A stretch of DNA of 13,654 nucleotides. Origin: Pseudomonadota bacterium (GTDB lineage Bacteria; Pseudomonadota; Gammaproteobacteria; Pseudomonadales; Cellvibrionaceae). The notes under the pieces were generated by a model, which did not search any database, was not told the origin of the DNA, and saw nothing but the letters and a program-made list of their open reading frames with translations. The position numbers and the translations under genes are program-made. The stretch is taken from NCBI GenBank assembly GCA_023416875.1, contig JAEZGT010000222.1:1-13654 (forward strand), in the 5' to 3' direction. Positions 1 to 8,108 of this stretch are shown in pieces; position 1 is the first letter of the stretch, and each line of letters opens with the position of its first letter.

Positions 1-1766
1 GTTTCCAGTCCAGTCAAACTGGCGAGCTCGGGCGCTACCGCGCGCGCTTCATTAATGTAATTTTTCGCTTGATCAAACTGCTTTTCGCGAATAGCACGCT
101 CTGCCATGGCTGTGTAGGTATTCGCAATACGGGTCATTCCCTCAAGAGCTGCAGCATTTTCCGAATCTATTTCCAATACTTGCTGGAATTTAAGATAGGC
201 ATTGTCGTTCACCGGACGGCGCAGGCGTCTGCCCGCCATATGTGCCTCGGCCTCACTCAATAAACCCGCGATTATTTCTGCGGGATCGGGTTCGACTGGT
301 GCGGGCGGTTCTTCCTCTATGGGCTCTTGCACTAGGGGCTCTTGTACTAAGGGCTCTCGTACTAAGGGCTCTTCCACCTCCACAGTCTCCGTCTTATCGA
401 CTGGTGGCACCGCGATGACGCCGCCGGTGGATTGCGTGTTGTCTGAAAGGTCTTCGAGCGCAAAATTCTCCTGGTCAATAGGCTGAACTGGCTCGGTAAC
501 CTGTATTTCCTGTGTGGGCCATTCGGCAGGACTTAGCTTTGCCGCCGCCTGCGTCGTTTTCGCCCACAACTCAGACAGGCGCGGACTGACATCCGCCAAG
601 AACGCTGAGCCATAGAAACGAGTCAACTCGTGCGGATAGTATGTCGAGGCAAAAACCACAACCGAGAAGAACATAAAAACCAACAGCACAGTCCGCGCCG
701 CTGATTTTTTCGATGAGCGCCGGACGGGAACAGGACGCGGCGTAACCTCCAGCGGCTCATACTTGATCATATGCTCCGCGCGGATGGTCGGATTGCCGGT
801 AATAGGCTTGATGGCGCGGAACTGCGTGCCTTCCATATCAGAAACACGCTCAGCGGCCGGCATTTTCGCACTGGGATAGCGGCCGCTGATGGAAGTCACC
901 GTCGGCGGTGCCAGCAGATTTGCCTCAGCGACATCCAGATTGGTTATGTCGGGTTGGAAGGCGGTGCGATCCAGATTCTCCAGGGCCTCCACAACCTCAC
1001 GTCCGCGCTGAAAACGGTCGTCGGGGTTTTTCTCCAACATGCGGTTGATGATGGGCTGAAAGCAGGCAACCTCGGTGGGGAGACTCGGCACAGGCTCATT
1101 GTCCTGCAGATTGGCAGTGGTCAACATATCCTTGCCGTCAAAAGGCACATAGTTGGTGAGGCAGCGATAAAACACGATTCCCAGAGAATAAATATCCGCC
1201 CGGTGATCCACCTTTTCTCCCCGAATCTGCTCGGGGCTCATATAGCGCGGGGTGCCTATTACCACACCCGCCTGAGTAAGCTCCGCTTGGGACTCGAGTT
1301 CCTTTGCTATACCAAAGTCCGTCAGCACCGCCGCACCGTCTTCCCGGAACATGACATTCGCAGGCTTGATATCGCGATGGATAATATTTTTCCGATGCGC
1401 AAAATCCAGCGCGTCGGCGAGCTGCTTGATGATTTTCACCGAATCCCGAAGGCTCAATCCTTCCTTCAGCTTGCCGCTCAAATCGCCGCCATGGAGGTAC
1501 TCCATGGAAATATAGAAAAAGTCCTTGTGCCGCCCAACGTCATAAACCTGCACTATGTGACTGTGATGCAATTTGGCAACGATCGAGGATTCCTGCAGAA
1601 ACCTGCGGCTGAATTCATCGAGATCTTCAGGACTGGGATTCAATACTTTCAGCGCGACTTCGCGACCGAAACTCTGCTGCCTAGCCTGATAAACAGCCGC
1701 CATCCCTCCCTTGCCCAGGAGCACTTCTATCTCATAACCAGGAATACGCAGTTCTTTGGGAATCAC
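1..1766 (-). CDS. Membrane-anchored Ser/Thr protein kinase (Hanks type), C-terminus outside window
   Basis: A bacterial eukaryotic-type kinase that should phosphorylate Ser/Thr residues of cytoplasmic proteins. 588 codons are visible and the frame runs off the left edge. The chosen start is GTG at 1764-1766; an in-frame TAG lies five codons upstream and there is no ATG between. The glycine-rich loop is at residues 18-25 (GKGGMAAV), the ATP lysine is K40 in VALK, the catalytic loop HRDIKPAN is at 130-137, DFG at 150-152 and the P+1 motif MSPE at 176-179, so the kinase looks active. The kinase domain ends near residue 270. A basic linker precedes one membrane span at about 359-377. The outer part has a Pro/Glu-rich stretch with tandem EPLV(R/Q) units (about 463-482), then a helical TPR-like region (about 495-588). 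A Shine-Dalgarno is weak. The gene lies 162 bases downstream of the methyltransferase on the same strand with no terminator between. The ligand sensed outside is unknown. Confidence 0.95.
   Translation of the reverse strand, partial: MIPKELRIPGYEIEVLLGKGGMAAVYQARQQSFGREVALKVLNPSPEDLDEFSRRFLQESSIVAKLHHSHIVQVYDVGRHKDFFYISMEYLHGGDLSGKLKEGLSLRDSVKIIKQLADALDFAHRKNIIHRDIKPANVMFREDGAAVLTDFGIAKELESQAELTQAGVVIGTPRYMSPEQIRGEKVDHRADIYSLGIVFYRCLTNYVPFDGKDMLTTANLQDNEPVPSLPTEVACFQPIINRMLEKNPDDRFQRGREVVEALENLDRTAFQPDITNLDVAEANLLAPPTVTSISGRYPSAKMPAAERVSDMEGTQFRAIKPITGNPTIRAEHMIKYEPLEVTPRPVPVRRSSKKSAARTVLLVFMFFSVVVFASTYYPHELTRFYGSAFLADVSPRLSELWAKTTQAAAKLSPAEWPTQEIQVTEPVQPIDQENFALEDLSDNTQSTGGVIAVPPVDKTETVEVEEPLVREPLVQEPLVQEPIEEEPPAPVEPDPAEIIAGLLSEAEAHMAGRRLRRPVNDNAYLKFQQVLEIDSENAAALEGMTRIANTYTAMAERAIREKQFDQAKNYINEARAVAPELASLTGLE
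321..380 (-). repeat. Four tandem 15-bp units inside the kinase gene
   Basis: Four consecutive 15-base units start GGGCTCT on the plus strand at 321, 336, 351 and 366; the first three differ at only a few positions and the fourth is more diverged. On the coding strand they encode the repeated pentapeptide EPLV(R/Q) in the extracytoplasmic linker of the kinase. The unit length keeps the reading frame, so copy number can change without breaking the protein. Confidence 0.85.
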
Positions 1767-1928
1767 GACTAACCAGACCTAAACAGTTTGCGGTCTATCT
1801 TAACGTAGGAAGACGCGTAAGTAATCATTGGCCGGATTCCAGTCTTGCGGCAAGGCTCAAACGAAACACAACGATAGCTATGAATGATTGTCGATTTATC
1901 ACAATGAAAAAACAGGGCACCAGGGTGA

Positions 1929-3317
1929 TCAATCGCCGATTCCGGCCATTTGTTCAAGAATCTGGCCAAAGAGTGCTACAACGGCCTCTTTCGCATCCAC
2001 GCCTTCAGGCAGATAGGGCTGTACCACCTGGGCAATCATATAAATGCTCCTTTTGCCATCAACGAGACTCAACACTCTAGCGATAAATTCGTGGCCCATC
2101 TGACACTGGAAGTTTATTTGCGGCACCGGCTGGTGGTGCATCACCAGCCACGGTGGGGTTAACCATGCAGAGGTGTTACCAGGCTGCGGAAGCGGTTTCG
2201 CCCGTGTACGTTTGCGCGCCGAAAAGGAAAAAATCTGCTCGTGGTGATATCGGACATTGAGCGGCGAGGCCATATGAGCGGCTTCTTCAACACTCTGGTG
2301 CTCAACATCAAACCCAGCCATATCGGCAAAATCCAGAATTTCCTCCGCAGAATATTTGAGGTCAAAATTCAATTGCGCGGAATACAACAATGGGCCGGTA
2401 TTAACCCAACAGCCACCGGGCTTGAGCAAATAATCGACCACCGCAATCAAATCCTTGACGTCACCACCAGTGACATCCAACAACCAGGAGGTCACGATTG
2501 TATCGACGCTGCTCTCCTTCAAAGGCATATTCCATACGTCGGCACCGAGCGCAAACCAGGTTTGGTGTAGATTGTCAGGGTCATGCGGCGGCTCCATCAA
2601 CCAAGATTTCGCATAGGGAAAACCGATTTGTGGATAGGTGTACAACTCCGGCAGCACAATCGCCTGCCGATTTTTAATCAATGATTGCGCACAGGTTAAT
2701 AGAAATGGATTGATGTCCGATGCAATCGTAAATTGAGGCTTAAGCAATCTGTGCAAATCCCAACTCAAACGCCCGGCACCTGCGCCTAAAAACAGCATTT
2801 TGCCCGGGGCTGGATCGCGCCAGACGTTCAGCACGCGCTCAAGATTGGCATCATTAACGTGGGTCTTATAGTGCCGATTGGGTTCATTGTCCCAAGCCCA
2901 GTCGCGCAGTATGTGATGGTAATACTCCGTGGGATTATCCACTCGCATCTGCTCAAAAACAGCATCGCGCTGACTTTGCAGACCCGCACCTCTTAATTGC
3001 CCCATAATGACATCCAAGCTGTCGCTCATAGATACCCTTGCCTGCTCGAGGCGGTCGCGTGTCAGCGGCGAAAGGTCGTAGCCCTGTAAAATATAATCAA
3101 TATGTTCAAGCGCCTCCGCGCCCTGAGATTCCATCATAGCCATCTGATGCTGCCAGAGATTTCGCTGTTGAATCCCAGTGGTGAATAGACAGGGAATTCC
3201 ATCCAACGCAAAAAATTCGCTATTACATCCACTGCATTGCCTGGAAACAATTTCCTGCCCACACACTGGACATACGAGCATTCCCACAGGGAAATCAAAA
3301 CCGGTCGACTGAGTCAT
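1929..3317 (-). CDS. N2227-family (carnosine N-methyltransferase-like) SAM methyltransferase with N-terminal zinc ribbon
   Basis: A predicted cytoplasmic SAM-dependent methyltransferase, 462 residues from ATG at 3315-3317. A TTG directly upstream (3318-3320) is an alternative start and sits at better spacing (8 bases) from a weak AAGG. The N-terminus carries a zinc ribbon, C16-x2-C19-x8-C28-x2-C31. The central domain has the features of the N2227 / carnosine N-methyltransferase family: an RDW motif at 138-140, SAM motif I LFLGAGAGRL at 175-184, the acidic D201 after the second strand, GADVWNMPL around 258-266, and the family signature KPGGCWVNTGPLLY at 299-312. The C-terminal 60 residues (about 400-462, with LVDGKRS at 418-424) form a separate small domain that looks like a PqqD-type winged helix, at low certainty. 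The substrate cannot be read from sequence; a peptide or small imidazole-type amine is family-based speculation. No terminator is visible before the downstream kinase gene. Confidence 0.85.
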   Translation of the reverse strand: MTQSTGFDFPVGMLVCPVCGQEIVSRQCSGCNSEFFALDGIPCLFTTGIQQRNLWQHQMAMMESQGAEALEHIDYILQGYDLSPLTRDRLEQARVSMSDSLDVIMGQLRGAGLQSQRDAVFEQMRVDNPTEYYHHILRDWAWDNEPNRHYKTHVNDANLERVLNVWRDPAPGKMLFLGAGAGRLSWDLHRLLKPQFTIASDINPFLLTCAQSLIKNRQAIVLPELYTYPQIGFPYAKSWLMEPPHDPDNLHQTWFALGADVWNMPLKESSVDTIVTSWLLDVTGGDVKDLIAVVDYLLKPGGCWVNTGPLLYSAQLNFDLKYSAEEILDFADMAGFDVEHQSVEEAAHMASPLNVRYHHEQIFSFSARKRTRAKPLPQPGNTSAWLTPPWLVMHHQPVPQINFQCQMGHEFIARVLSLVDGKRSIYMIAQVVQPYLPEGVDAKEAVVALFGQILEQMAGIGD

Positions 3318-3387
3318 CAAAAAACCAACCTTAGAGGTTTGTTAAAGCACGCCGAGGATAATAAAACGAATTCGCACGGCAGAGTCG

Positions 3388-3425
3388 AAAAAATAAAAAA
3401 GCCCCGCCAACACCTTGGCGGGGCT
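3388..3425 (-). terminator. Rho-independent terminator of the DUF1592-DUF1552 unit
   Basis: A perfect 11-bp stem (AGCCCCGCCAA, 3400-3410, pairing with 3415-3425) closes a 4-base loop CACC. On the minus strand the hairpin is followed by a T-rich run (complement of 3388-3399). It lies about 40 bases past the stop of the DUF1552 gene and before the methyltransferase start, so it separates the two transcription units. Confidence 0.92.
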
Positions 3426-3466
3426 CGATGGATAAGACCAGAAAAATCTCCTTCAGGTCAATTTAG

Positions 3467-4768
3467 TTAAACAAGCCCTACATCGCCGCCAGTGGCGCCA
3501 CCGAGGTGCAGACCTTTTGGATCAACACCAAGACCTTTTGCGACTTCCGCATGGAAATCACGAGAGGTGGACGCCGTACCTTTGGAAGAAAATCCGGATT
3601 TAAATCCAGGCATTTGTGTAGCCAAAAGGAAAGGTGCGTTTGTGGATGCATGGGACAAACCATTACCGAAACAGGTCACCTGGCAAAATGCCGTACTGTT
3701 AATAAGCGGTTGTCCGTCCGAATCCATGGTGTCCATCAACTTCTTGATGAAATAGGCCGGCACCTCAAATTTGTCCTTCATCATCGGGTTCCACACTGAC
3801 GCACCACCTGAGTGGGCGGCACTGTGACCGTCGAAACCGCGGTAGGTCCAACCGGCGCCATTGTGGTTGCCGATCTGCAGCACTCCGACTCGAGTCAGGT
3901 CACATTGGAAAGCTGCGACCAGAACATCTACCTGTAATTTTGCATGCGCGACCATTCCAGCGTTGGAGGAATCATCGTAGGCACCGGGAATCGTTGGCTT
4001 GCAGGCATTTAAGTCTGGCGCCGCCGCATTGGCCAAATCCGCGATACGACTTTCGATTTTCTCAATTGCGGTAAAGTGGTTTTGTACCCGAGCATATTCG
4101 TCCGTACTTAATTTTTTCTTGATGTTATCCAGAGCCCGCTTCTGGGCATCGAATGACAGAATATAAGTGTCATCTTTGCCAACATCAGGCAAAGCACCGA
4201 AATATCTGCGCAAAGCATTGCCGGGATCATCTTCTGGCAAACTGGCTTTACTGATAATGGTATTCGCGTCTCTGCCGGATTCCTGTGCATTTGAACCCAG
4301 GAATATCGTGGAGTAGTAACTTCTGGGACCTAGAACCGGGGCCAAGTCCATATCCACAGTATTCCTCGAGTAGTCGCCGCCGAGCGCCTGGCGAGCACCA
4401 CCGTGCCCGGCGACCTCAGTATCCACACCGCGGAAATGGCATATCTGCGCCACGTTATAGCCAGCGGGGCCGTAATGATACGAAGATTGGTTAGAGGAAA
4501 TGCTGGAAGCCGAACTCGGACGCCAATCGTCAGGCGACCCACTGTGGATATAGCAGTAAACCACCCGCTTTGGCGTTTCCTGCGCACTTGCATAACGCGC
4601 CGTCATCACCCCACCCAGCAGGCTGGAATAACGCAGCGTGGCTGAGCTGATACCGGACTTGGCTACCAAATCCAAAAATTTACGACGTGATTTCTGCACG
4701 TCTTTACGCTGAGCTTCCGCAATTTTTTCATTCGGCTGCGGTAATTGTTTTGAATCATTCATGGTCAT
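3467..4768 (-). CDS. Tat-exported DUF1552 family protein
   Basis: A secreted protein of the DUF1552 family, 433 residues, near the usual family length. The N-terminus has a twin-arginine motif SRRKFL at 27-32, a moderately hydrophobic stretch to about residue 55, and a plausible signal-peptidase site after ASA near residue 62, so folded export by Tat is likely. ATG at 4768 gives the longest form; a second ATG at 4762 is 8 bases from an AGG and is the better-spaced start (431 residues). The mature part holds the Gly/His-rich segment GNHNGAGWTYRGFDGHS, resembling the metal-site regions of DUF1501/sulfatase-like proteins, but I cannot prove a fold or activity. The gene follows the cytochrome lipoprotein by 51 bases with an intercistronic hairpin. 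This pairing recurs in planctomycetes, myxobacteria and polysaccharide-degrading gammaproteobacteria. Function is unknown; a role on an extracellular substrate with its partner is inferred. Confidence 0.9.
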   Translation of the reverse strand: MTMNDSKQLPQPNEKIAEAQRKDVQKSRRKFLDLVAKSGISSATLRYSSLLGGVMTARYASAQETPKRVVYCYIHSGSPDDWRPSSASSISSNQSSYHYGPAGYNVAQICHFRGVDTEVAGHGGARQALGGDYSRNTVDMDLAPVLGPRSYYSTIFLGSNAQESGRDANTIISKASLPEDDPGNALRRYFGALPDVGKDDTYILSFDAQKRALDNIKKKLSTDEYARVQNHFTAIEKIESRIADLANAAAPDLNACKPTIPGAYDDSSNAGMVAHAKLQVDVLVAAFQCDLTRVGVLQIGNHNGAGWTYRGFDGHSAAHSGGASVWNPMMKDKFEVPAYFIKKLMDTMDSDGQPLINSTAFCQVTCFGNGLSHASTNAPFLLATQMPGFKSGFSSKGTASTSRDFHAEVAKGLGVDPKGLHLGGATGGDVGLV

Positions 4769-4789
4769 AACCTATCGTTGGCCATTACA

Positions 4790-4809
4790 GCGGGATCCGC
4801 AGATCCCGC
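4790..4809 (-). promoter_or_regulatory. Intercistronic hairpin between cytochrome lipoprotein and DUF1552 genes
   Basis: An 8-bp perfect stem (GCGGGATC / GATCCCGC) with a 4-base loop lies in the 51-base gap between the two genes. No T-run follows it on the minus strand, so it is unlikely to be a full terminator. It may adjust mRNA stability or the ratio of the two products. Confidence 0.55.
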
Positions 4810-4819
4810 AGCAAATTTG

Positions 4820-7501
4820 TTATTTACGGAAACGGAAAGCGTCAGACATGACGATCGCTTTCAGTACGTCACGAGGACTTTTCGCAGCGGCGTAAGCGGA
4901 ATTAAGCTCATCTTTAATACATGCGAACTCAGCAGCCTGTGCATTGCTGATACCGTAGTGACCATTTTCGACGGGATCCAAGAAAGCTTGATCCAATGAA
5001 TATCCGAGCGCATAACGAGTCGATTTCTCTATCAAACACGCTCCGATACCCGGCAGATCATTCTCCACAATCACACGTCCCAGGTCTTTTGCCCCATTAA
5101 ATTTCAGGCCATCACCCGCAGCTTTCGCCGCATCCGCTCGGGAGCCAGACAAAGTTCCTACCACATCGTAGGCATACAGATAACCACCATCATTCACCTG
5201 GGTAATGGACAGGTTGCTTTCACCCTGAGGAACCGCGACACCATTAACGAGCGTCAGGCCACTCTGTACAACCTTGCCATTGACGCGCGGTCGCAAGCGG
5301 CCCACGTTGTCAAAATCATCCATACCGAACAGAGGGTTAATAATGGCGTTATGACAGGACGCGCAGGATGAACCACGAATATTGGTCTGAATATCGTAAT
5401 AGTCAGCGGTAGTAATATCGCCCGCCTCAATGCGCGACTGAACAACTTTCGCAGCCTCTTCCCGCTCCGCAGAATCCTCCAGATTGACTGGCAAAGGAAT
5501 CGATTGACACAGCACGTCTTGACGGAAATGCGCCGAACGCTGAATCGGAGAGGTGTAGTCCATATGAGCGTTGTAGGCCATATAGGCACCTGATGCTATA
5601 ACACCACCGCGCAACGTATTGGAGGTGTCGACATAACGGAAGTTGCCGTGAGAATTGCCACCGCCCGGTAATTTGTAGAACTCAGACAGAGTGCTGTCGA
5701 GGAACGTGAAATTGCCTGCATACATGCTCGGGAAGTCGCCGTTATAGAAGACGTGTTTAAAGATCTCGCGAATCTCCTGCATCATCGATTGACGCACTTC
5801 AGTCGTGAACTCGGGAACATTGCGGGTCTTGGAGATCAGGCCGTCGGTGCGGAACCAGTTACCGGCCAGACGCTCGATATGAGCCTTACCGAGTGGCGAA
5901 TCAATCAGTGCATCGACATGAGCTTCACGCTTGGCGGGATCAACAAGCTCACCTGCGACAGCTGCATCCAAGAAACTTTTCGAAGGGGCCGAACCAGTTA
6001 ACGCGAAGGACAATGCCGAGGCGTACTCATAGGGATCGAGCACATAGGCGTTTTGATCCGCTTTGGTCAGCTTGGCTACGTCATCTTGGACTGGTTTGGC
6101 TTCACCGAGAACACCGATTTTCAACATAGAAACTACGAGTGGACGCGAATCGTAGTTATTGCCTATCTCGGCATCGTTTAAGAAAAAGATATTGCTATGG
6201 CTCGGCGGCATCTCATCAATATGAAAATAGTACGTTCTATATCCTGAGTGATTGATCTTCACTTGATGCAGCCTAGTTTGTCCAAAACCGATTGAAAATG
6301 TAGGCCACGCATCTCGGGGACTAAGTTCACCTTTCAACGTAATGGCAACCAAGTCATTGCCGGTCCATTTGTAGTCAAAGGTTTTTCGATCATAGGGGGA
6401 CAAACTTATGTTTTCTACGGTCATCGGCGTACCAGCAAACTCGTACTTGGTGCCTTGAGCCACCACCGGATTTTTCAACAAATCCGCAACCTTTGTACCC
6501 AACTCAGAACGATACAAAAAGTTGGGCGACATCAAAACTGTTCGCAGAGCCCACTTCAAACCGTCTTCGACGCTTGGTGCCTCGGTGAAGATGGTGGTGA
6601 TTTCCGATTGTTCTACCTCAGTAAGCGCACGACGATAGGCGACGTAGGCAAACTCATTGATGAAATCGATCGAACACTGCACTGCGTCATCACATGCAAA
6701 TGGCAGCGCACCTGAAGTGGATATAGCCCAATCTGCAATTGCTATGGCATTGTCGTAAAACGAGTTCAAACGGCTCTCGTTAAGCGCTTCCATAGAGTGG
6801 TTTGGCAATCGCGCAATCTGGAAATCCAATCCGACTTTGCCCGGCGACGAATAGTCTTCTGGCAGGGGCAGAGCAAAAAGCTGGCTCAGAGAGTTGTGAT
6901 ATTCGTAAGACGTGAGCACATGAAGTACGCGCTTACCGTAATGAATATCGTCGGGGTTGGCACAAGAAATTGCGACAGCCCCAGGTCCTTCTTTACCGTC
7001 TTTGAGTGACCAGATATAGGCTGCGGCATCCTGGGCGCACTGCTTATCACACGCCGCCACAGGCCCCATGCTTGCCTCAATAAATGTGGCAAGACCACCA
7101 GCAGAACCACCGTTGTAAGCCGGATAGCCTTTGGGTGATCCCAGCGCGTCAGGATCAATAACAGCAATACCGTTGTCACCGGAGTCACCACCGGCACCAA
7201 AGTAGCCATCGTTGTTGTTGTCTTTGTGGCAAGCAGAGCATTTGGTGGTCAAAATCGATTTACCGCGCTCAGCATCGCCAGAAAATCCGATGCCGGAGCT
7301 ACCGGAACTGGAAGAAGACGATGACGATGACGAAGATGAACTGCTGCTTGTCGTCGAGCTGTTGCCGGACGAACTGCTGGATGAGCTGCTGGATGATGAT
7401 GACGAACTGCTGCTCGACGAACTGCTGGAAGATTCGTCTTCCCCTCCGCCACAGGCAGCGAGCAGAGCGCTCAACATTCCTATTACTATTATTTTACGCA
7501 T
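4820..7501 (-). CDS. Poly-Ser cytochrome c lipoprotein with DUF1587/1595/1592/1588/1585 architecture and CBM60-like insert
   Basis: An 893-residue exported lipoprotein. The signal peptide ends in LLAAC with the lipid-bearing Cys at 17. Two serine blocks follow (24-45 and 52-66, split by GNSSTT). A class I cytochrome c domain spans about 75-170, with heme motif C88-S-A-C91-H92 and M145 as possible axial ligand. Next come a DUF1587-like segment (185-260), a DUF1595-like segment (275-335), an insertion (345-465) and DUF1592 (about 483-620). DUF1588 (620-750) contains a second heme motif C713-A-S-C716-H717, and DUF1585 is at 815-890. The insertion has W399-P400, Y-x2-Y-x-F and FLND then YDSRPL (442-455), resembling Ca-dependent xylan-binding CBM60 modules. 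ATG at 7501 has GAGGAG 11 bases upstream. It is the first gene of a pair with the DUF1552 gene. The reaction is unknown; electron transfer at the cell surface, tied to carbohydrate, is inferred. Confidence 0.92.
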   Translation of the reverse strand: MRKIIVIGMLSALLAACGGGEDESSSSSSSSSSSSSSSSSSSSSSGNSSTTSSSSSSSSSSSSSSSGSSGIGFSGDAERGKSILTTKCSACHKDNNNDGYFGAGGDSGDNGIAVIDPDALGSPKGYPAYNGGSAGGLATFIEASMGPVAACDKQCAQDAAAYIWSLKDGKEGPGAVAISCANPDDIHYGKRVLHVLTSYEYHNSLSQLFALPLPEDYSSPGKVGLDFQIARLPNHSMEALNESRLNSFYDNAIAIADWAISTSGALPFACDDAVQCSIDFINEFAYVAYRRALTEVEQSEITTIFTEAPSVEDGLKWALRTVLMSPNFLYRSELGTKVADLLKNPVVAQGTKYEFAGTPMTVENISLSPYDRKTFDYKWTGNDLVAITLKGELSPRDAWPTFSIGFGQTRLHQVKINHSGYRTYYFHIDEMPPSHSNIFFLNDAEIGNNYDSRPLVVSMLKIGVLGEAKPVQDDVAKLTKADQNAYVLDPYEYASALSFALTGSAPSKSFLDAAVAGELVDPAKREAHVDALIDSPLGKAHIERLAGNWFRTDGLISKTRNVPEFTTEVRQSMMQEIREIFKHVFYNGDFPSMYAGNFTFLDSTLSEFYKLPGGGNSHGNFRYVDTSNTLRGGVIASGAYMAYNAHMDYTSPIQRSAHFRQDVLCQSIPLPVNLEDSAEREEAAKVVQSRIEAGDITTADYYDIQTNIRGSSCASCHNAIINPLFGMDDFDNVGRLRPRVNGKVVQSGLTLVNGVAVPQGESNLSITQVNDGGYLYAYDVVGTLSGSRADAAKAAGDGLKFNGAKDLGRVIVENDLPGIGACLIEKSTRYALGYSLDQAFLDPVENGHYGISNAQAAEFACIKDELNSAYAAAKSPRDVLKAIVMSDAFRFRK

Positions 7502-7696
7502 TATCGTTGTAGCTCCTCATTTGTCGTCCGCCTGCGGAAACATATAAACGCGGCGGGGTGGCTGCTTTTTGGAAAATTCCACCATAGATTCTAAGGGAAT
7601 GTCCTTTGAGCCAACCGTGACCGGGTTCGCAGCGCCATGAACTTATAGTCACTTTTCAACATAAGAGAGAAGCATTCTCAAAACGAAGCGGAATTT

Positions 7697-7716
7697 TCTA
7701 CGTAAATCTACGTAAA
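7697..7716. repeat. Two tandem 10-bp repeats with TACGTA core
   Basis: TCTACGTAAA occurs twice in direct succession. Each unit contains the palindrome TACGTA and the two centres are exactly one helical turn apart, as expected for cooperative binding by a regulator. It lies about 200 bases upstream of both divergent genes. Function is not shown. Confidence 0.5.
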
Positions 7717-7916
7717 CCCGATAATTTTCAATGACTAAGATCAACTGACAACAATATTTTACAATTCCAAATTTGAATATGTTCTTCCCGCAATGAACCG
7801 AGTTGTGGCCTGGCGTACAGTTGGCTTCGTCTATCTCCCCTACATTCACCATGCGCGATGCTGCTGATCGCCAAGTAGCAATGCGTGGACGTAGGCGCTC
7901 ACCAATCCGCAACAAT

Positions 7917-7922
7917 AAGGAG
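7917..7922 (+). promoter_or_regulatory. Ribosome binding site of the YqaE-like gene
   Basis: AAGGAG sits 7 bases before ATG 7930. This fixes the start there, rather than at the in-frame ATG at 7885, which has no comparable site. Confidence 0.85.
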
Positions 7923-7929
7923 ACATCGC

Positions 7930-8103
7930 ATGCCGGTAACTGCAACAGACCCGATTAAAATTATTTTTGCCATTCTTCTGCCGCCGCTCGGAGTTTTTCT
8001 TGAGGTGGGATTCAAAGGACACTTTTGGCTGAATATCCTTTTAACCATGCTGGGCTTTATTCCGGGCATCATTCACGCCTTATATGTCATTCTGAAGCAT
8101 TAA
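7930..8103 (+). CDS. YqaE/Pmp3 (UPF0057) family small membrane peptide
   Basis: A 57-residue hydrophobic peptide of the YqaE/Pmp3 proteolipid family. It has the typical two-helix hairpin: a first membrane span at about 10-27 with the family signature ILLPPLGVFLEVG (residues 15-27), a short polar turn GFKGHFW, and a second span at about 34-55 with the LGFIPGIIHALYVI signature. Length fits the family (50-60 residues). Family members lie in the plasma membrane, are induced by salt, cold or membrane stress, and affect membrane potential; the exact mechanism is unsettled. It is monocistronic and the only plus-strand gene of the window. It ends five bases before a hairpin whose T-run faces the other strand. 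Confidence 0.93.
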   Translation: MPVTATDPIKIIFAILLPPLGVFLEVGFKGHFWLNILLTMLGFIPGIIHALYVILKH

Positions 8104-8108
8104 TCGAT

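Larger units (their letters stand above)
7502..7929. other. Divergent intergenic region between cytochrome lipoprotein and YqaE genes
   Basis: This 428-base stretch must hold promoters for both flanking genes, which point away from each other. No convincing sigma-70 pair was found. A TACATT at 7841-7846 preceded by CCCC could be a stationary-phase-type -10 for the small peptide gene. The middle is AT-rich (about 7670-7800) and contains the direct repeat at 7697-7716. One minus-strand open frame here (7649-7945) has no coding features and was not called. Confidence 0.5.

Noticed and set aside
771..1772. Long plus-strand open frame (333 codons)
   Set aside because: It lies entirely antisense to the kinase, whose catalytic motifs are all intact on the minus strand; its own translation shows no recognisable domain.
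7212..7547. Plus-strand frame encoding a Glu/Asp/Leu-rich protein
   Set aside because: The acidic and leucine runs are just the complement of the serine codons in the lipoprotein linker.
7885..7929. Upstream extension of the YqaE-like gene to ATG 7885
   Set aside because: The family begins at the later ATG, which has AAGGAG at ideal spacing; the extra 15 residues are not hydrophobic and fit no family member.
7649..7945. Minus-strand 98-codon frame in the divergent intergenic region
   Set aside because: No ribosome site, odd composition (Arg/Cys-rich), no recognisable features, and it overlaps the start of the well-supported YqaE-like gene.
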